A stretch of 64,000 bases of DNA from Bacillota bacterium (lineage in GTDB: Bacteria > Bacillota_I > Bacilli_A > RF39 > UBA660), in assembly GCA_015059405.1 (NCBI GenBank), contig SVAL01000002.1, positions 62,001-126,000 on the forward strand, given 5' to 3'. Below, piece by piece: positions 7,241 to 15,856 of this stretch (position 1 is the first letter of the stretch; each line of letters begins with the position of its first letter). The translations under genes and the position numbers were made by a program. A model generated the notes under the pieces. That model saw only the letters and a list, made by a program, of their open reading frames with translations. It searched no databases and had not been told where the DNA came from.

Positions 7241-7984
7241 TTATTTAATAATAAATTCTTTTTTATTCATATATATTTTTAAATCTCTATTTAAACTCTT
7301 TTTATTATTCTTACCATCTAATACATAATACTTAGAACTAATTTTAAATAAATTACTATTTTCTGATACCAATAAAGTACTTTTATTAATAGAACTTAAT
7401 CTCTTATCAGAACTATTACTAGTTAAATAAATAGAATTATCTCCTAATATCATTTCGATAATTAAAGTCTTATCTTCTAAAGAAAACTCATCCTCCATAT
7501 AAGGATAAATATTAATAGTTAAATCATCTAAAGTAATAATTTCATTACTAGTAAGAATTACCTCTTCAGTATATGAACCAACTAAACTAGAATTAACTTT
7601 ATCCATTAATTTAGATGAATACTCATAATCATTCATATATATATAATCAACTAAATAATTATCAAGTAAATAAGTAACATTACCTATATATTTATCATCT
7701 TTATTAGTAATAATTAAATAATCTATTTCATATATTTCTAACTTATTTAATTCATCTATTAAATCATCTAAATCATCAACAACACCAGTATTAACTAGTA
7801 TAACAGTATCATTACTTTTTATTATTTCAATATTAGAACTACCTAAATTATATAAATATACTTGTGTATAATTATCTATATTTATTTCTTTTTCTTTAGA
7901 TAAATTTTTAATAATTAAAAAAGAAAAGATAACTATAAAAATAATAATTATGCTTATACTTATATATTTAATCTTTTTATCCAT
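7241..7984 (-). CDS. Membrane-anchored metallo-beta-lactamase-like protein without metal ligands
   Basis: 247 residues. Residues 6-28 form a single membrane helix after MDKK, so the rest is probably outside the cell. The body follows the plan of the ComEC/Rec2 C-terminal beta-lactamase domain: VYLYNLGSSNIEIIKSN, then VILVNTGVVDD, then EIDYLIITNKDDKYIGNV. Active relatives have the zinc motif THxHxDH at the position of TNKDDKY, so all visible histidine ligands are lost. It is likely a non-catalytic or retuned domain. It stands between tRNA-Ser and the HAD gene and probably shares a transcript with the latter (7-bp gap). Confidence 0.6.
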   Translation of the reverse strand: MDKKIKYISISIIIIFIVIFSFLIIKNLSKEKEINIDNYTQVYLYNLGSSNIEIIKSNDTVILVNTGVVDDLDDLIDELNKLEIYEIDYLIITNKDDKYIGNVTYLLDNYLVDYIYMNDYEYSSKLMDKVNSSLVGSYTEEVILTSNEIITLDDLTINIYPYMEDEFSLEDKTLIIEMILGDNSIYLTSNSSDKRLSSINKSTLLVSENSNLFKISSKYYVLDGKNNKKSLNRDLKIYMNKKEFIIK

Positions 7985-7991
7985 AATTCAC

Positions 7992-8522
7992 CTACTTTAT
8001 TTTATGTAAGATTTCTTCATATATATTTGTATTTTTATCAACTTTAATAGTATTAATACCTAATTTGTAAGCACCATCTATATTTTCAATATTATCATCT
8101 AGAAATAATAATTCAGATGCTTCTATTTTGTATTTATCAAGTAAATAATTATAAAAGTTAGAATTAGGTTTAATCATATTAATCTCTGCAGAAATAATAA
8201 TATCATCTACTATTAATTCTTTTTCAATAAAATCTCTAATAAAAGAAACATGATTAGTCGCAATAACTATTTTAATATTAGGAAAATTCTTTTTTATCTT
8301 ATTTATAAGATTTTTATCTTTAACTTCATATAATTTATTCACTAAATCTTTAGTAATAGAAATAATATCTCCTGAAAAAATAAGTCTAGCTTTTTCAAAA
8401 TATTCTAAATCACTTATATTAGGACCAAATAATCTTTCTATTTTTGATTCTATTTCATTAAGTTCAATATCTTTTTCCCTTACTAATACCCCTACTAAAT
8501 CAAAAGCAATAACTTTAATCAT
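7992..8522 (-). CDS. HAD-superfamily hydrolase
   Basis: 176 residues from the ATG at 8522, which has GAGGAT just upstream; the ORF is open 17 codons further but without a ribosome site. Motif I is VIAFDLVGVLV, motif II IVIATNHV, motif III Lys in NMIKPNSNFY, motif IV LLFLDDNIENIDGA. This is a Rossmann phosphatase of the YihX/epoxide-hydrolase-N type. The usual second Asp of motif I (DxD) is Val, as in variants where it is Gly, so phosphatase activity may be weak or altered. Substrate unknown. Confidence 0.8.
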   Translation of the reverse strand: MIKVIAFDLVGVLVREKDIELNEIESKIERLFGPNISDLEYFEKARLIFSGDIISITKDLVNKLYEVKDKNLINKIKKNFPNIKIVIATNHVSFIRDFIEKELIVDDIIISAEINMIKPNSNFYNYLLDKYKIEASELLFLDDNIENIDGAYKLGINTIKVDKNTNIYEEILHKIK

Positions 8523-8576
8523 AAAATCATCCTCTCTAATATAAATATATAATTTAAAATAATTTAAAGTCAATCA

Positions 8577-8602
8577 AAAAGACTAACAAAAGTTAGTCTT
8601 TT
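8577..8602. terminator. Terminator after lysK
   Basis: Perfect AAAAGACTAAC/GTTAGTCTTTT stem with AAAA loop, T-runs in both directions. It lies 2 bp past the lysK stop. Confidence 0.75.
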
Positions 8603-8603
8603 A

Positions 8604-10154
8604 CTATAATAGTTCCCTAATTTTATCTTTATCTATTGCCATTAAAAATAATCCTAATTTTGGACCTTGATCTAATCCTAAAAGCATATTATATAAAATT
8701 TGGAAATATCTTTTTTGACGAGTTTTCAATTCATTTCCTTCCAGTACCCCATCTTTAACTACATCATATAAAACAGTTTGAAGTTCATTTGTAGTTGAAA
8801 AATCTATATCAAGTAAAGCAATCGTTTTATTAAGCCATGATCTTTCTAAATCATTTAACGAATTATAATAATCATTATTTCTACTTTCTAATAATCTAAC
8901 TTGATAATCAGTACCATAATTATCCACCCAATATTTAGCTCTTTCTAATCTTTCTAAAAACTCATTACTTTCTACATTTATTTCTTCTTTTATAAGTAAT
9001 TCTTTTAATAAATTAATATCATTATTAACTATAGGTAAAAAAGTAGCTAAATAACTAAAATTAGGATTATTTAAATAAGATTTATCTACTCCTGTTAAAT
9101 CTAAAATACTTCTATTTTTATCATCAATATTTCCATTAAAATACAATTTTACCCAACGATCAAATTCACTATAATACCTAATAACGTCATTATCTAGTGC
9201 AATATCAAAAGCGTGCATATTATCAAATCTAGTATAAAACCACCAAATAATATTTTTATCATATACTTTTAATAAATCTGTTATGGTTAAAACATTACCT
9301 GTAGAAGAAGACATTTTAGCTCCTCCTCCTTTAATTCCAATAAAGTTATATGGAATATATAAAGGTGGTTCAAAATTAAATATTTCACGCGCTACTCTTT
9401 CTGATACTGCTTTACTACCATTAGCAGCTGAATGATCTACTCCCCCTGTTTCAAAAGTAACATTTTCAATCATCCATCTCATCGGCCAATCTACTTTCCA
9501 TTGTAATTTAATATTAGTCGCATCATTTATATTTAAAACTCCATTATGTCCACAACTACAACTATAACTAACTTCCCCAGTTTCATTATCATAACTTAGT
9601 ATTGTCGTATTATCTTTTTTACAGTTAGGACAATAAATACTAATTGGGTAATAATTTTCTCTTTCTTCTAAAGTTGAATCTTGCGTCCTAAAAGAATCAA
9701 TTATATCAAATATTCTATCTCTATTATCCATAGCAATTTTAATATATTTATTATATCTTCCTGATTGATATTCTTTAGTTTGATAAATACATTCTACTTC
9801 GACATCCATTAATCTTAATTCATTTAAAAATCTATTTTCCATAAATGATGCATATGATTCATCACTAAATGGACTTGGTATATCAGTATAAGGCATCCCA
9901 ATATATTTTTCATAACTAGAATCGATATTACCTGGTACTTTTCTAAATCTATCAAATTCATCAAAAGATAAAATATATCTTACTTTTTTACCTAATCTTC
10001 TTAATTCTTTCACAACTAAATATGGTGTAGCTATCTCTCTAAAATTTCCAATATGTACAAATCCACTTGGACTAACACCACTCGCAACTGTATAAACTTC
10101 TTCATCTGGTCTTTCATTAATAATTCTAAGTGCAACCTCTCTTGCCCAATTCAT
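8604..10154 (-). CDS. lysK: Class I lysyl-tRNA synthetase
   Basis: 516 residues from the ATG at 10154 (GGAATGAGG upstream; two earlier in-frame starts lie too close to the ribosome site). It charges tRNA-Lys using the class I Rossmann fold: SGVSPSGFVHIGNFREIATP carries the HIGH-like motif, and GGGAKMSSSTGNVLTI carries the KMSKS-like motif. A Cys4 zinc-binding pair (CPNC, CSCGH) lies near residues 175-205. The C-terminal third is the helical anticodon-binding region. Class I LysRS is common in archaea and occurs in some bacteria; this is the only LysRS gene in the window. It is preceded by a Lys-rich leader peptide and a terminator hairpin, suggesting attenuation by charged tRNA-Lys supply. 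Confidence 0.95.
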   Translation of the reverse strand: MNWAREVALRIINERPDEEVYTVASGVSPSGFVHIGNFREIATPYLVVKELRRLGKKVRYILSFDEFDRFRKVPGNIDSSYEKYIGMPYTDIPSPFSDESYASFMENRFLNELRLMDVEVECIYQTKEYQSGRYNKYIKIAMDNRDRIFDIIDSFRTQDSTLEERENYYPISIYCPNCKKDNTTILSYDNETGEVSYSCSCGHNGVLNINDATNIKLQWKVDWPMRWMIENVTFETGGVDHSAANGSKAVSERVAREIFNFEPPLYIPYNFIGIKGGGAKMSSSTGNVLTITDLLKVYDKNIIWWFYTRFDNMHAFDIALDNDVIRYYSEFDRWVKLYFNGNIDDKNRSILDLTGVDKSYLNNPNFSYLATFLPIVNNDINLLKELLIKEEINVESNEFLERLERAKYWVDNYGTDYQVRLLESRNNDYYNSLNDLERSWLNKTIALLDIDFSTTNELQTVLYDVVKDGVLEGNELKTRQKRYFQILYNMLLGLDQGPKLGLFLMAIDKDKIRELL

Positions 10155-10173
10155 TTTCCTCATTCCTTTCAAA

Positions 10174-10212
10174 TAAAAAGTGACTTAAAACAAATTGATT
10201 GTCTTAAGCCAC
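10174..10212 (-). terminator. Attenuator hairpin before lysK
   Basis: Fourteen-bp stem GTGGCTTAAGACAA / TTGTTTTAAGTCAC (two G-U pairs) followed by TTTTT on the minus strand, ending 20 bp before the lysK start codon and after the leader peptide. It would stop transcription unless upstream folding is changed. Confidence 0.8.
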
Positions 10213-10245
10213 TAACTTTTTTAATTATAAATAAATCTTAAAAAT

Positions 10246-10332
10246 CTATTTTGAAGCTATGCAAAAACAACCAATATTATTTATTGATTTCTTGTTCTTC
10301 TTGATAGATTTCTTTATTTGGTTGTTAAACAT
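10246..10332 (-). CDS. Lys-rich leader peptide of lysK
   Basis: 28-codon ORF with AAGGAAG ribosome site, between a consensus promoter and the lysK attenuator. The product begins MFNNQIKKSIKKNKKS and holds 8 Lys codons. The start of the ORF (AACAACCAA, about 10318-10326) is complementary to its end (TTGGTTGTT, about 10267-10275), so ribosome position on the Lys codons would decide whether this stem forms. That is the logic of ribosome-mediated attenuation by lysine starvation. No T-box sequence (GGUGGNACCGCG) is present in this leader. Function inferred. Confidence 0.65.
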   Translation of the reverse strand: MFNNQIKKSIKKNKKSINNIGCFCIASK

Positions 10333-10354
10333 AATAATCTTCCTTTCAAGACGT

Positions 10355-10383
10355 ATTGTAGCATAACACTTTTTATTTGTCAA
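10355..10383 (-). promoter_or_regulatory. Promoter of the lysK leader
   Basis: TTGACA at 10378-10383, 17-bp spacer, TACAAT at 10355-10360, preceded by TGC (extended -10). Start near 10348, about 15 nt before the leader ATG. Confidence 0.85.
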
Positions 10384-10387
10384 AACC

Positions 10388-10409
10388 AAGACTAGCATTG
10401 CTAGTCTTT
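10388..10409. terminator. Hairpin upstream of the lysK leader promoter
   Basis: GACTAGCA/TGCTAGTC-type perfect inverted repeat with short T tracts, about 110 bp past the gene ending at 10522. Probably ends that transcript; the T-run on the minus strand is interrupted. Confidence 0.4.
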
Positions 10410-10521
10410 AATGTTATAAATGGAATGCATTACCCATTTTAATACAATTAAGCACCCTTGACTAGCAATCGTGTAAATCGTGTAAATTTTATATTTTGTT
10501 AGATAAATAGGAATTTAATGG

Positions 10522-10941
10522 TTAATTACTATTCCAAATATCTAAATCTTTTTTGTTTTTAAATATCTCAGGTGCAAATTTATATAACAATTCAAACGCT
10601 CTTCCTAAATCATCTAGAGAATAAGCAAAAAAGTCAGGATTTTCTATCATCCATTTTGGAGCCCATATATTTTTTAATTTTAATTCAAAATGTAAAAGTC
10701 CATTATAAATATATTTACTTGTAAGTTCTTCTACATATTCCCAAGACAATATAGACTTTTCTAGTACTTCTAATACATCTTTTTCTTCAACAAATAAAAT
10801 ATTAGCTTGCGAATAAGGATTATCTTGTTTGAAAACAAGATAATAATTCTTCTTATTCCAAATAAATTTTGATAATACTTCTCCTTTAGAAATAATAAAC
10901 TCTTCAGGTGTATTAAATATTTCTTTAAAACTAACATTCAT
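10522..10941 (-). CDS. Hypothetical protein
   Basis: 139 residues, not recognised. Soluble, no signal peptide, rich in aromatic residues: an N-terminal strand region (SKFIWNKKNYYLVFKQDNPY), a middle helical segment (DVLEVLEKSILSWEYVEELT) and a C-terminal helix (LGRAFELLYKFAPEIFKNKK). It is a single gene on the minus strand between tRNA-Lys and the lysK leader. Length and codon use fit a real gene. Confidence 0.6.
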   Translation of the reverse strand: MNVSFKEIFNTPEEFIISKGEVLSKFIWNKKNYYLVFKQDNPYSQANILFVEEKDVLEVLEKSILSWEYVEELTSKYIYNGLLHFELKLKNIWAPKWMIENPDFFAYSLDDLGRAFELLYKFAPEIFKNKKDLDIWNSN

Positions 10942-11047
10942 TTATATCTACCCACTTTAACAGCCGCAATAACTTCTAATTTATCTTTTACATTAGTATT
11001 ATATCATATTTTTATATATTATTTGCTATTTATTAAACCTAGATAAT

Positions 11048-11076
11048 AAAAAAGGCTTGATAACCTATATCAAACC
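11048..11076 (-). terminator. Terminator after tRNA-Lys
   Basis: GGTTTGATA/TATCAAGCC stem (one G-U) with a T-run on the minus strand, 14 bp after the tRNA. Confidence 0.75.
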
Positions 11077-11089
11077 TATACTTTTAATA

Positions 11090-11165
11090 TGGTGGGGCGT
11101 TAGGGATTCGAACCCTAGACCCACTGATTAAGAGTCAGTTGCTCTACCAACTGAGCTAACGCCCC
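11090..11165 (-). tRNA. tRNA-Lys (anticodon CUU)
   Basis: 76 nt with encoded CCA. Acceptor GGGGCGT/ACGCCCC, D-arm AGCTCAGTTGGTAGAGC, anticodon loop CTCTTAA giving CTT, T-loop TTCGAAT. Reads AAG. Confidence 0.97.
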
Positions 11166-11228
11166 ATATCCAATAACACTGGACACTTATAAATTATAAC
11201 ATAAATTTTTACTTTTTCAAGTAAAAAC

Positions 11229-11252
11229 AAAAAAAAGATGCAAAAAGCATCT
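11229..11252 (-). terminator. Terminator after the Flp pilin gene
   Basis: Stem AGATGC/GCATCT with an eight-T tail on the minus strand, reaching the stop codon of the gene. Confidence 0.75.
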
Positions 11253-11439
11253 ATTTACAATAACCTTCTCCTACTTCTTCGCCTTCAACATATTCTTGAT
11301 CAGCTATGCTACAAGAAGTTTTTGTAATACTATCTTTTAAATATCCACCAAATGTATTAATAATTCCAATAATAATAACTGAAATTAAAGCTATAATTAA
11401 AACGTATTCTACTAATGCTTGACCTTTTTTATTTTTCAC
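11251..11439 (-). CDS. Flp/TadE-type pilin subunit
   Basis: 62 residues. MKNKKGQALVEYVLIIALIS matches the Flp (type IVb) pilin start: basic leader, Gly before the processing site, invariant EY five residues into the hydrophobic helix. The mature peptide would be about 55 residues with a short polar tail containing two Cys (TSCSIAD, EGYCK). No Tad secretion ATPase or prepilin peptidase is encoded nearby, so the assembly genes must lie elsewhere. Divergent from the DUF192 gene. Confidence 0.85.
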   Translation of the reverse strand: MKNKKGQALVEYVLIIALISVIIIGIINTFGGYLKDSITKTSCSIADQEYVEGEEVGEGYCK

Positions 11440-11534
11440 TCAAATCACCATACCCTTTTGATACTTTAATTGTATAATTAATAGTAGTTTTTGTCAATAT
11501 TTTCTAAATGTGTTATAGTATAAATGGTGATTAT

Positions 11535-11840
11535 ATGATAGATAAAATTACTATATATGAAGCTAAAACATTTAAAGAAAGATTATTTGGTTTAATGTTT
11601 AAAAAAAATATTGATTACTGCTTACTATTTAGAAATTGTAATAGTATTCATACCTTCTTTATGAAAGAAAATATAGACGTTGTAATGACTGATAAAAATA
11701 ATAATATATTATTTATAAAAAAGAATATGAAAAAAAATAGAATTATCTTTCCTAAAAAAGGTGTTTATAAAACATATGAATTTCCAGCCAATTTTATTAA
11801 AAATTTAAATGTAAATGATAAATTAAAAATAAGGGATTAA
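11535..11840 (+). CDS. DUF192 family protein
   Basis: 101 residues from the ATG at 11535 (GGTGAT just upstream; the ORF opens nine codons earlier without a ribosome site). It shows the DUF192 pattern: KTFKERLFGLMFKKNIDYCL, SIHTFFMKENIDVVMTDKNN, and KTYEFPANFIKNLNVNDKLK near the end. Function is not established; members are often near pilus or Tad genes, and here it is divergent from a Flp pilin. It is one of the very few + strand genes and ends in a terminator shared with uppP. Confidence 0.85.
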   Translation: MIDKITIYEAKTFKERLFGLMFKKNIDYCLLFRNCNSIHTFFMKENIDVVMTDKNNNILFIKKNMKKNRIIFPKKGVYKTYEFPANFIKNLNVNDKLKIRD

Positions 11841-11854
11841 ATATCCCTTATTTT
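11826..11854. terminator. Bidirectional terminator between DUF192 gene and uppP
   Basis: Twelve-bp perfect stem AAAATAAGGGAT/ATCCCTTATTTT with A and T tracts on both sides, between convergent genes. Confidence 0.85.
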
Positions 11855-11858
11855 ATTT

Positions 11859-12668
11859 TTATAATAATACAAATCCTATAACTATAATACCTATAATTAT
11901 TCTATATATCATAAATAATTTAAAATCATTTTTTCTTAAATATTTAAGTAAAAAATTAATACATAATAATCCAGATATAAATGATACTAATATTCCTACT
12001 ATAAATATCCAAAGATTAGCTGCAATTAGACTAAACATACCATCTTCTAATAATGTTAATATAACTGAACCTAATACTACAGGTGCAGATAAATAAAATG
12101 AAAACTTAGCTGCATCCTCCCTATTTAATTTTAAACCACGAGAAGCCATAATTGTTGTCCCACTTCTTGAAAAACCAGGAATAAGAGCTAAAACTTGACT
12201 ACATCCAACAATTAAAGCATCTTTTAAACTAAATTTATCTAAACTCTTTTTATTAGGCATTTTCTTATCTACTATATAAATTAAAATACCCATAAATATC
12301 AGTGCTAACGCTATTAAAATATATTGTTTTCTAAAAAAAGAATCAATTATATCTTCAAATAATAACCCAGCTATAGCCGCAGGAATTGTTGCTGCTACAA
12401 TATACCAAAGAAGTCTTCCTTCTTTTTCTTTTACTCCTTTAGTAAATCCTGATATAAACATCTTTAAAAAATCTTTAAAGAAATAAACTCCAATCGCACA
12501 TAAAGTACCAAAATGTAATGCAATATCAAAAGCTAAATCAATATTACTACCAATTAACTTACTTCCTATACCAAATACATCTCTAAATATAATTAAATGT
12601 GCAGATGAAGAAATAGGTAAAAATTCAGCTATTCCTTGAATAATACCTAATATAATTACTTCAAACAT
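11859..12668 (-). CDS. uppP: Undecaprenyl-diphosphatase
   Basis: 269 residues, 7-8 membrane helices. It dephosphorylates undecaprenyl pyrophosphate to recycle the peptidoglycan lipid carrier and underlies bacitracin tolerance. Conserved active-site segments are GIAEFLPISSSAHLI (residues 10-24) and LIPGFSRSGTTIMASRG (about 160-176). Follows the lon cluster on the same strand after a 39-bp gap. Confidence 0.96.
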   Translation of the reverse strand: MFEVIILGIIQGIAEFLPISSSAHLIIFRDVFGIGSKLIGSNIDLAFDIALHFGTLCAIGVYFFKDFLKMFISGFTKGVKEKEGRLLWYIVAATIPAAIAGLLFEDIIDSFFRKQYILIALALIFMGILIYIVDKKMPNKKSLDKFSLKDALIVGCSQVLALIPGFSRSGTTIMASRGLKLNREDAAKFSFYLSAPVVLGSVILTLLEDGMFSLIAANLWIFIVGILVSFISGLLCINFLLKYLRKNDFKLFMIYRIIIGIIVIGFVLL

Positions 12669-12707
12669 AAAACACCTCTTTATTCTTAATTAATTTTATT
12701 CTTTTTA

Positions 12708-13400
12708 TTACCATTTATAACCATGTGGTTCTTTGCTCATTACTTTAGCTCTTTCTCTTCCATATTTAGCCAAATTAGAAGATATTGTTGAAGCAACTTT
12801 TTTGAATGCTTTATAATCTTTTTTATCTTCAAAATCATTTTTATTTGGATGATAAATAGTATCATAGATAACCGGAATCATATAACAATTTCTTAAATAT
12901 TCTGGATGATATTTAGAAAGATATGCAACTGTTGCCACATAATACTTATCAGATCTCATTTCTGTTACTTGCCCATCTGTAATAGCTTTAAATCTACTAG
13001 CAGCATTCTTATAAAAATCCTTTAAAGTAATACCTAATTTATCTAATCTTAAATCAGAAACTACTAAAGATTCATATTGAGCATTAAATTCTGACTTATA
13101 ACCAGGATCATGCTTATCATATTGTTCAAAATAAGATAAAACTTTAAACACATGTTGACTTAAATCTTCATTTTCATTTAATCTTGATTTATTTTGATTA
13201 ATCATTTCCCTAACAACACTAAAATATGGATACATATAACATACAAAAGTATTACTCATACTATTTGCAAGTCCTTCCATAAAATAATCGAATTTATTAG
13301 GATCCTTTGATAGTTCAATTAATTCACCAAATCCTAAACTTGCTAACTTTTCTCTTGCATCTAATTTACTTTGAATTTGTTCTTTTTCTTCTACTCTCAT
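12708..13400 (-). CDS. Hypothetical protein overlapping lon
   Basis: 230 residues, not recognised. Its ATG lies inside the end of lon (35-base overlap, different frame), with the lon sequence supplying AGGAGG as ribosome site, so the two are translationally coupled. The protein is soluble and mainly helical, with no signal or membrane segment: KEQIQSKLDAREKLASLGFG, KFDYFMEGLANSMSNTFVCY, then a Lys-rich C-terminal helix. The coupling suggests a role with Lon, for instance as adaptor or regulator, but nothing in the sequence proves it. Confidence 0.7.
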   Translation of the reverse strand: MRVEEKEQIQSKLDAREKLASLGFGELIELSKDPNKFDYFMEGLANSMSNTFVCYMYPYFSVVREMINQNKSRLNENEDLSQHVFKVLSYFEQYDKHDPGYKSEFNAQYESLVVSDLRLDKLGITLKDFYKNAASRFKAITDGQVTEMRSDKYYVATVAYLSKYHPEYLRNCYMIPVIYDTIYHPNKNDFEDKKDYKAFKKVASTISSNLAKYGRERAKVMSKEPHGYKW

Positions 13401-15714
13401 TGTTACCTCCTATTAAATGATTATATATATCAGTATAATCTTTTACAAATACAAAATCTATATCTTTTTTTACTTCTTCAGGAATTTCTGTCAAATCCCT
13501 TTCATTTTCTTGTGGAATAAATATTTTTCTAACTGAAGCACGATGTGCACCAATAACCTTTTCTTTTAATCCACCTATTGGTAAAACATTACCTCTTAAA
13601 GTCATTTCCCCCGTCATAGCTATATTAGAAGGAATTTCCTTATTTGTAAATAAACTAACCAAAGCTGTTGTTAAACTAACTCCTGCACTAGGTCCATCTT
13701 TAGGTACAGCTCCTTCCGGTACATGAATATGAATATTATTATCACTTAATAACTTATCATCTATACCAAACATCTTACTATTAGCCTTAATATAACTAAA
13801 CGCAAGCTTAGCTGATTCTCTCATTACTTCACCTAAACTACCAGTAAGTAAAAGTTCTCCTTTTCCTTTATACATAGTAGTTTCAATCGGTAATATATCT
13901 CCACCAAACTTAGTATAAGCAAGACCATTAACAACTCCCACTCTACCTATATTTTCACTATTGTGATAGAAATACTTTTCATTACCTAAATACTTAGAAA
14001 TATTACTAACAGTAATCTTATAATTATCTTTAGATTTATCTAAAACTATATCTTTAACTATTTTTCTAATAATAGTTGCAAGTAATCTATCAAGTTCACG
14101 TACTCCACTTTCTTTAGTATAACTTCTAATAATACTAAGAATTGCTTCATCACTAAAACTAACTCTATCTTGTTTTAATCCATGTTCTTCTAATAAATTA
14201 GGAATTAAATGGATTTTAGCTATATCTAATTTTTCATATTCAGTATAACTAGATAACTCAACTATTTCTAATCTATCTTTTAATTCTGTAGGAATTTGTT
14301 CTATGTAATTAGCTGTTGCTATAAACATAACATTACCTAAATCAAATTCTTCTTCTATATAATGGTCAACAAAATGTTTATTTTGTTCTTTATCTAATAC
14401 TTCAAGAAGCGCACTAGCTGGATCTCCCTTAATATCTTTAGTCATCTTATCAATTTCATCTATGATAAAGACAGGATTACTAGTACCTGCTTTTTTCATA
14501 CCTTGAATAATTAAACCAGGTGCAGCACCAACATAAGTTCTTCTATGTCCAACAATTTCAGCCTCATCATTAACTCCACCAACACTAATCTTTGTTGATT
14601 GACGATTTAAACTCTTCGCAATACTTTGAGCAAGAGTTGTTTTCCCAACACCAGGTGGACCAACTAAACATATAATTGGACTTCTTAAACTATTTTTATT
14701 TTGTTTAACTGCTAAATATTCAATTATTCTATCTTTTACTGTATCTAAAGCATAATGTGATTTATCTAAAGAATCTTTAACTTTATTTAAATCAGATACA
14801 TCTTTAGTATTCTTCTTCCATGGTAAATTTAATAACCAATCTATATAAGTACTTAAAATACCTAATTCTGGAGAATTTGGACTACAGTTTTCATATTTAT
14901 TTATTTCATTATTCAGACGAATTTTAACCTTACTAGGACAATCAAGTGAATTAGCTTTTAATCTTAATTCATCAACTTCAGTTTCTTTATCATGAACATC
15001 TCCTAGTTCTTCTTTAATAACTCTAATCTTTTCTCTTAAAATAAATTCTTTTTGACTTTCTTCAATTCCTTTATTAACTTCAAGTTCAATTTGTTTTTCT
15101 AACTTTAATACTTCAATATCACGATTAATATCATCAAGTATCATCTTAACTCTCTTAGTTGCTGAAAACTCTTCTATATATTCCTGTTTTCTTTCCATCG
15201 TAATCGGTAAAAATAATGCAACTATATCAGTTAATTGACTAATATCACTAATACCAGATATTTGCGATAAAACAGTATTAGACATATAAGGTACTTCTCT
15301 TACATACATCTCAACATGTTTAACTAAACTTCTTACATAAGCTAACTCTTCATTTAATTCAAGTCCATCTTCTTCTACACTACTTATAACCGCATCATAA
15401 ATATTTTCATCTTTAGTGTATGTATGAACCTTAACACGACTCAAACCAGAAATAATAATTCTAGTTTTTTGATTAGGCATATCAATCTTCATCTTAACAC
15501 TACCAACAATTCCAACCTTTGGAAGTTCAGTAATATCAGGATTTTGTTCTAAAACATCTTTTGGATTAACAATTAATACTTGATTATCGTAATAATCTTC
15601 AGCTAAAGATATTACTTTTTTATCAATATCACTATCAATCTCAATACGTACTTCACTATTAGGGAATAAGACCATGTTTCTAATCAAAAGTACTGGTAAA
15701 TTTGTTTTAATCAT
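13366..15714 (-). CDS. lon: ATP-dependent protease Lon
   Basis: 782 residues, full-length LonA. Residues 1-190 form the substrate-binding N-domain, 190-300 the coiled region, and 300-560 the AAA+ module (Walker A GPPGVGKTT, Walker B VFIIDEIDKM, sensor region ATANYIEQIP). The C-terminal peptidase has the catalytic Ser in PKDGPSAGVS and the Lys in GGLKEKVIGAHRA. It degrades misfolded and regulatory proteins in the cytoplasm. The last 12 codons overlap the next gene. Confidence 0.98.
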   Translation of the reverse strand: MIKTNLPVLLIRNMVLFPNSEVRIEIDSDIDKKVISLAEDYYDNQVLIVNPKDVLEQNPDITELPKVGIVGSVKMKIDMPNQKTRIIISGLSRVKVHTYTKDENIYDAVISSVEEDGLELNEELAYVRSLVKHVEMYVREVPYMSNTVLSQISGISDISQLTDIVALFLPITMERKQEYIEEFSATKRVKMILDDINRDIEVLKLEKQIELEVNKGIEESQKEFILREKIRVIKEELGDVHDKETEVDELRLKANSLDCPSKVKIRLNNEINKYENCSPNSPELGILSTYIDWLLNLPWKKNTKDVSDLNKVKDSLDKSHYALDTVKDRIIEYLAVKQNKNSLRSPIICLVGPPGVGKTTLAQSIAKSLNRQSTKISVGGVNDEAEIVGHRRTYVGAAPGLIIQGMKKAGTSNPVFIIDEIDKMTKDIKGDPASALLEVLDKEQNKHFVDHYIEEEFDLGNVMFIATANYIEQIPTELKDRLEIVELSSYTEYEKLDIAKIHLIPNLLEEHGLKQDRVSFSDEAILSIIRSYTKESGVRELDRLLATIIRKIVKDIVLDKSKDNYKITVSNISKYLGNEKYFYHNSENIGRVGVVNGLAYTKFGGDILPIETTMYKGKGELLLTGSLGEVMRESAKLAFSYIKANSKMFGIDDKLLSDNNIHIHVPEGAVPKDGPSAGVSLTTALVSLFTNKEIPSNIAMTGEMTLRGNVLPIGGLKEKVIGAHRASVRKIFIPQENERDLTEIPEEVKKDIDFVFVKDYTDIYNHLIGGNNESRRKRTNSK

Positions 15715-15821
15715 AGCCCATCACCTCATCAAATATGGTTTCTATTATAACTACATAAACATAAAAATGCAAGGAAAAAGGCCATATAATTTTAAAAAGA
15801 ATTTTTTATAAAAATAAAATT

Positions 15822-15847
15822 AAAAAAGGAAGAAATTTTTTTCTTCC
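15822..15847 (-). terminator. Terminator after pnp
   Basis: Stem GGAAGAAA/TTTCTTCC followed by TTTTTT on the minus strand, about 10 bp past the pnp stop. Confidence 0.8.
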
Positions 15848-15856
15848 TTTTATCTA

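Noticed and set aside
10246..10383. T-box leader of lysK
   Set aside because: No GGTGGNACCGCG box in this leader, unlike the glyS leader.
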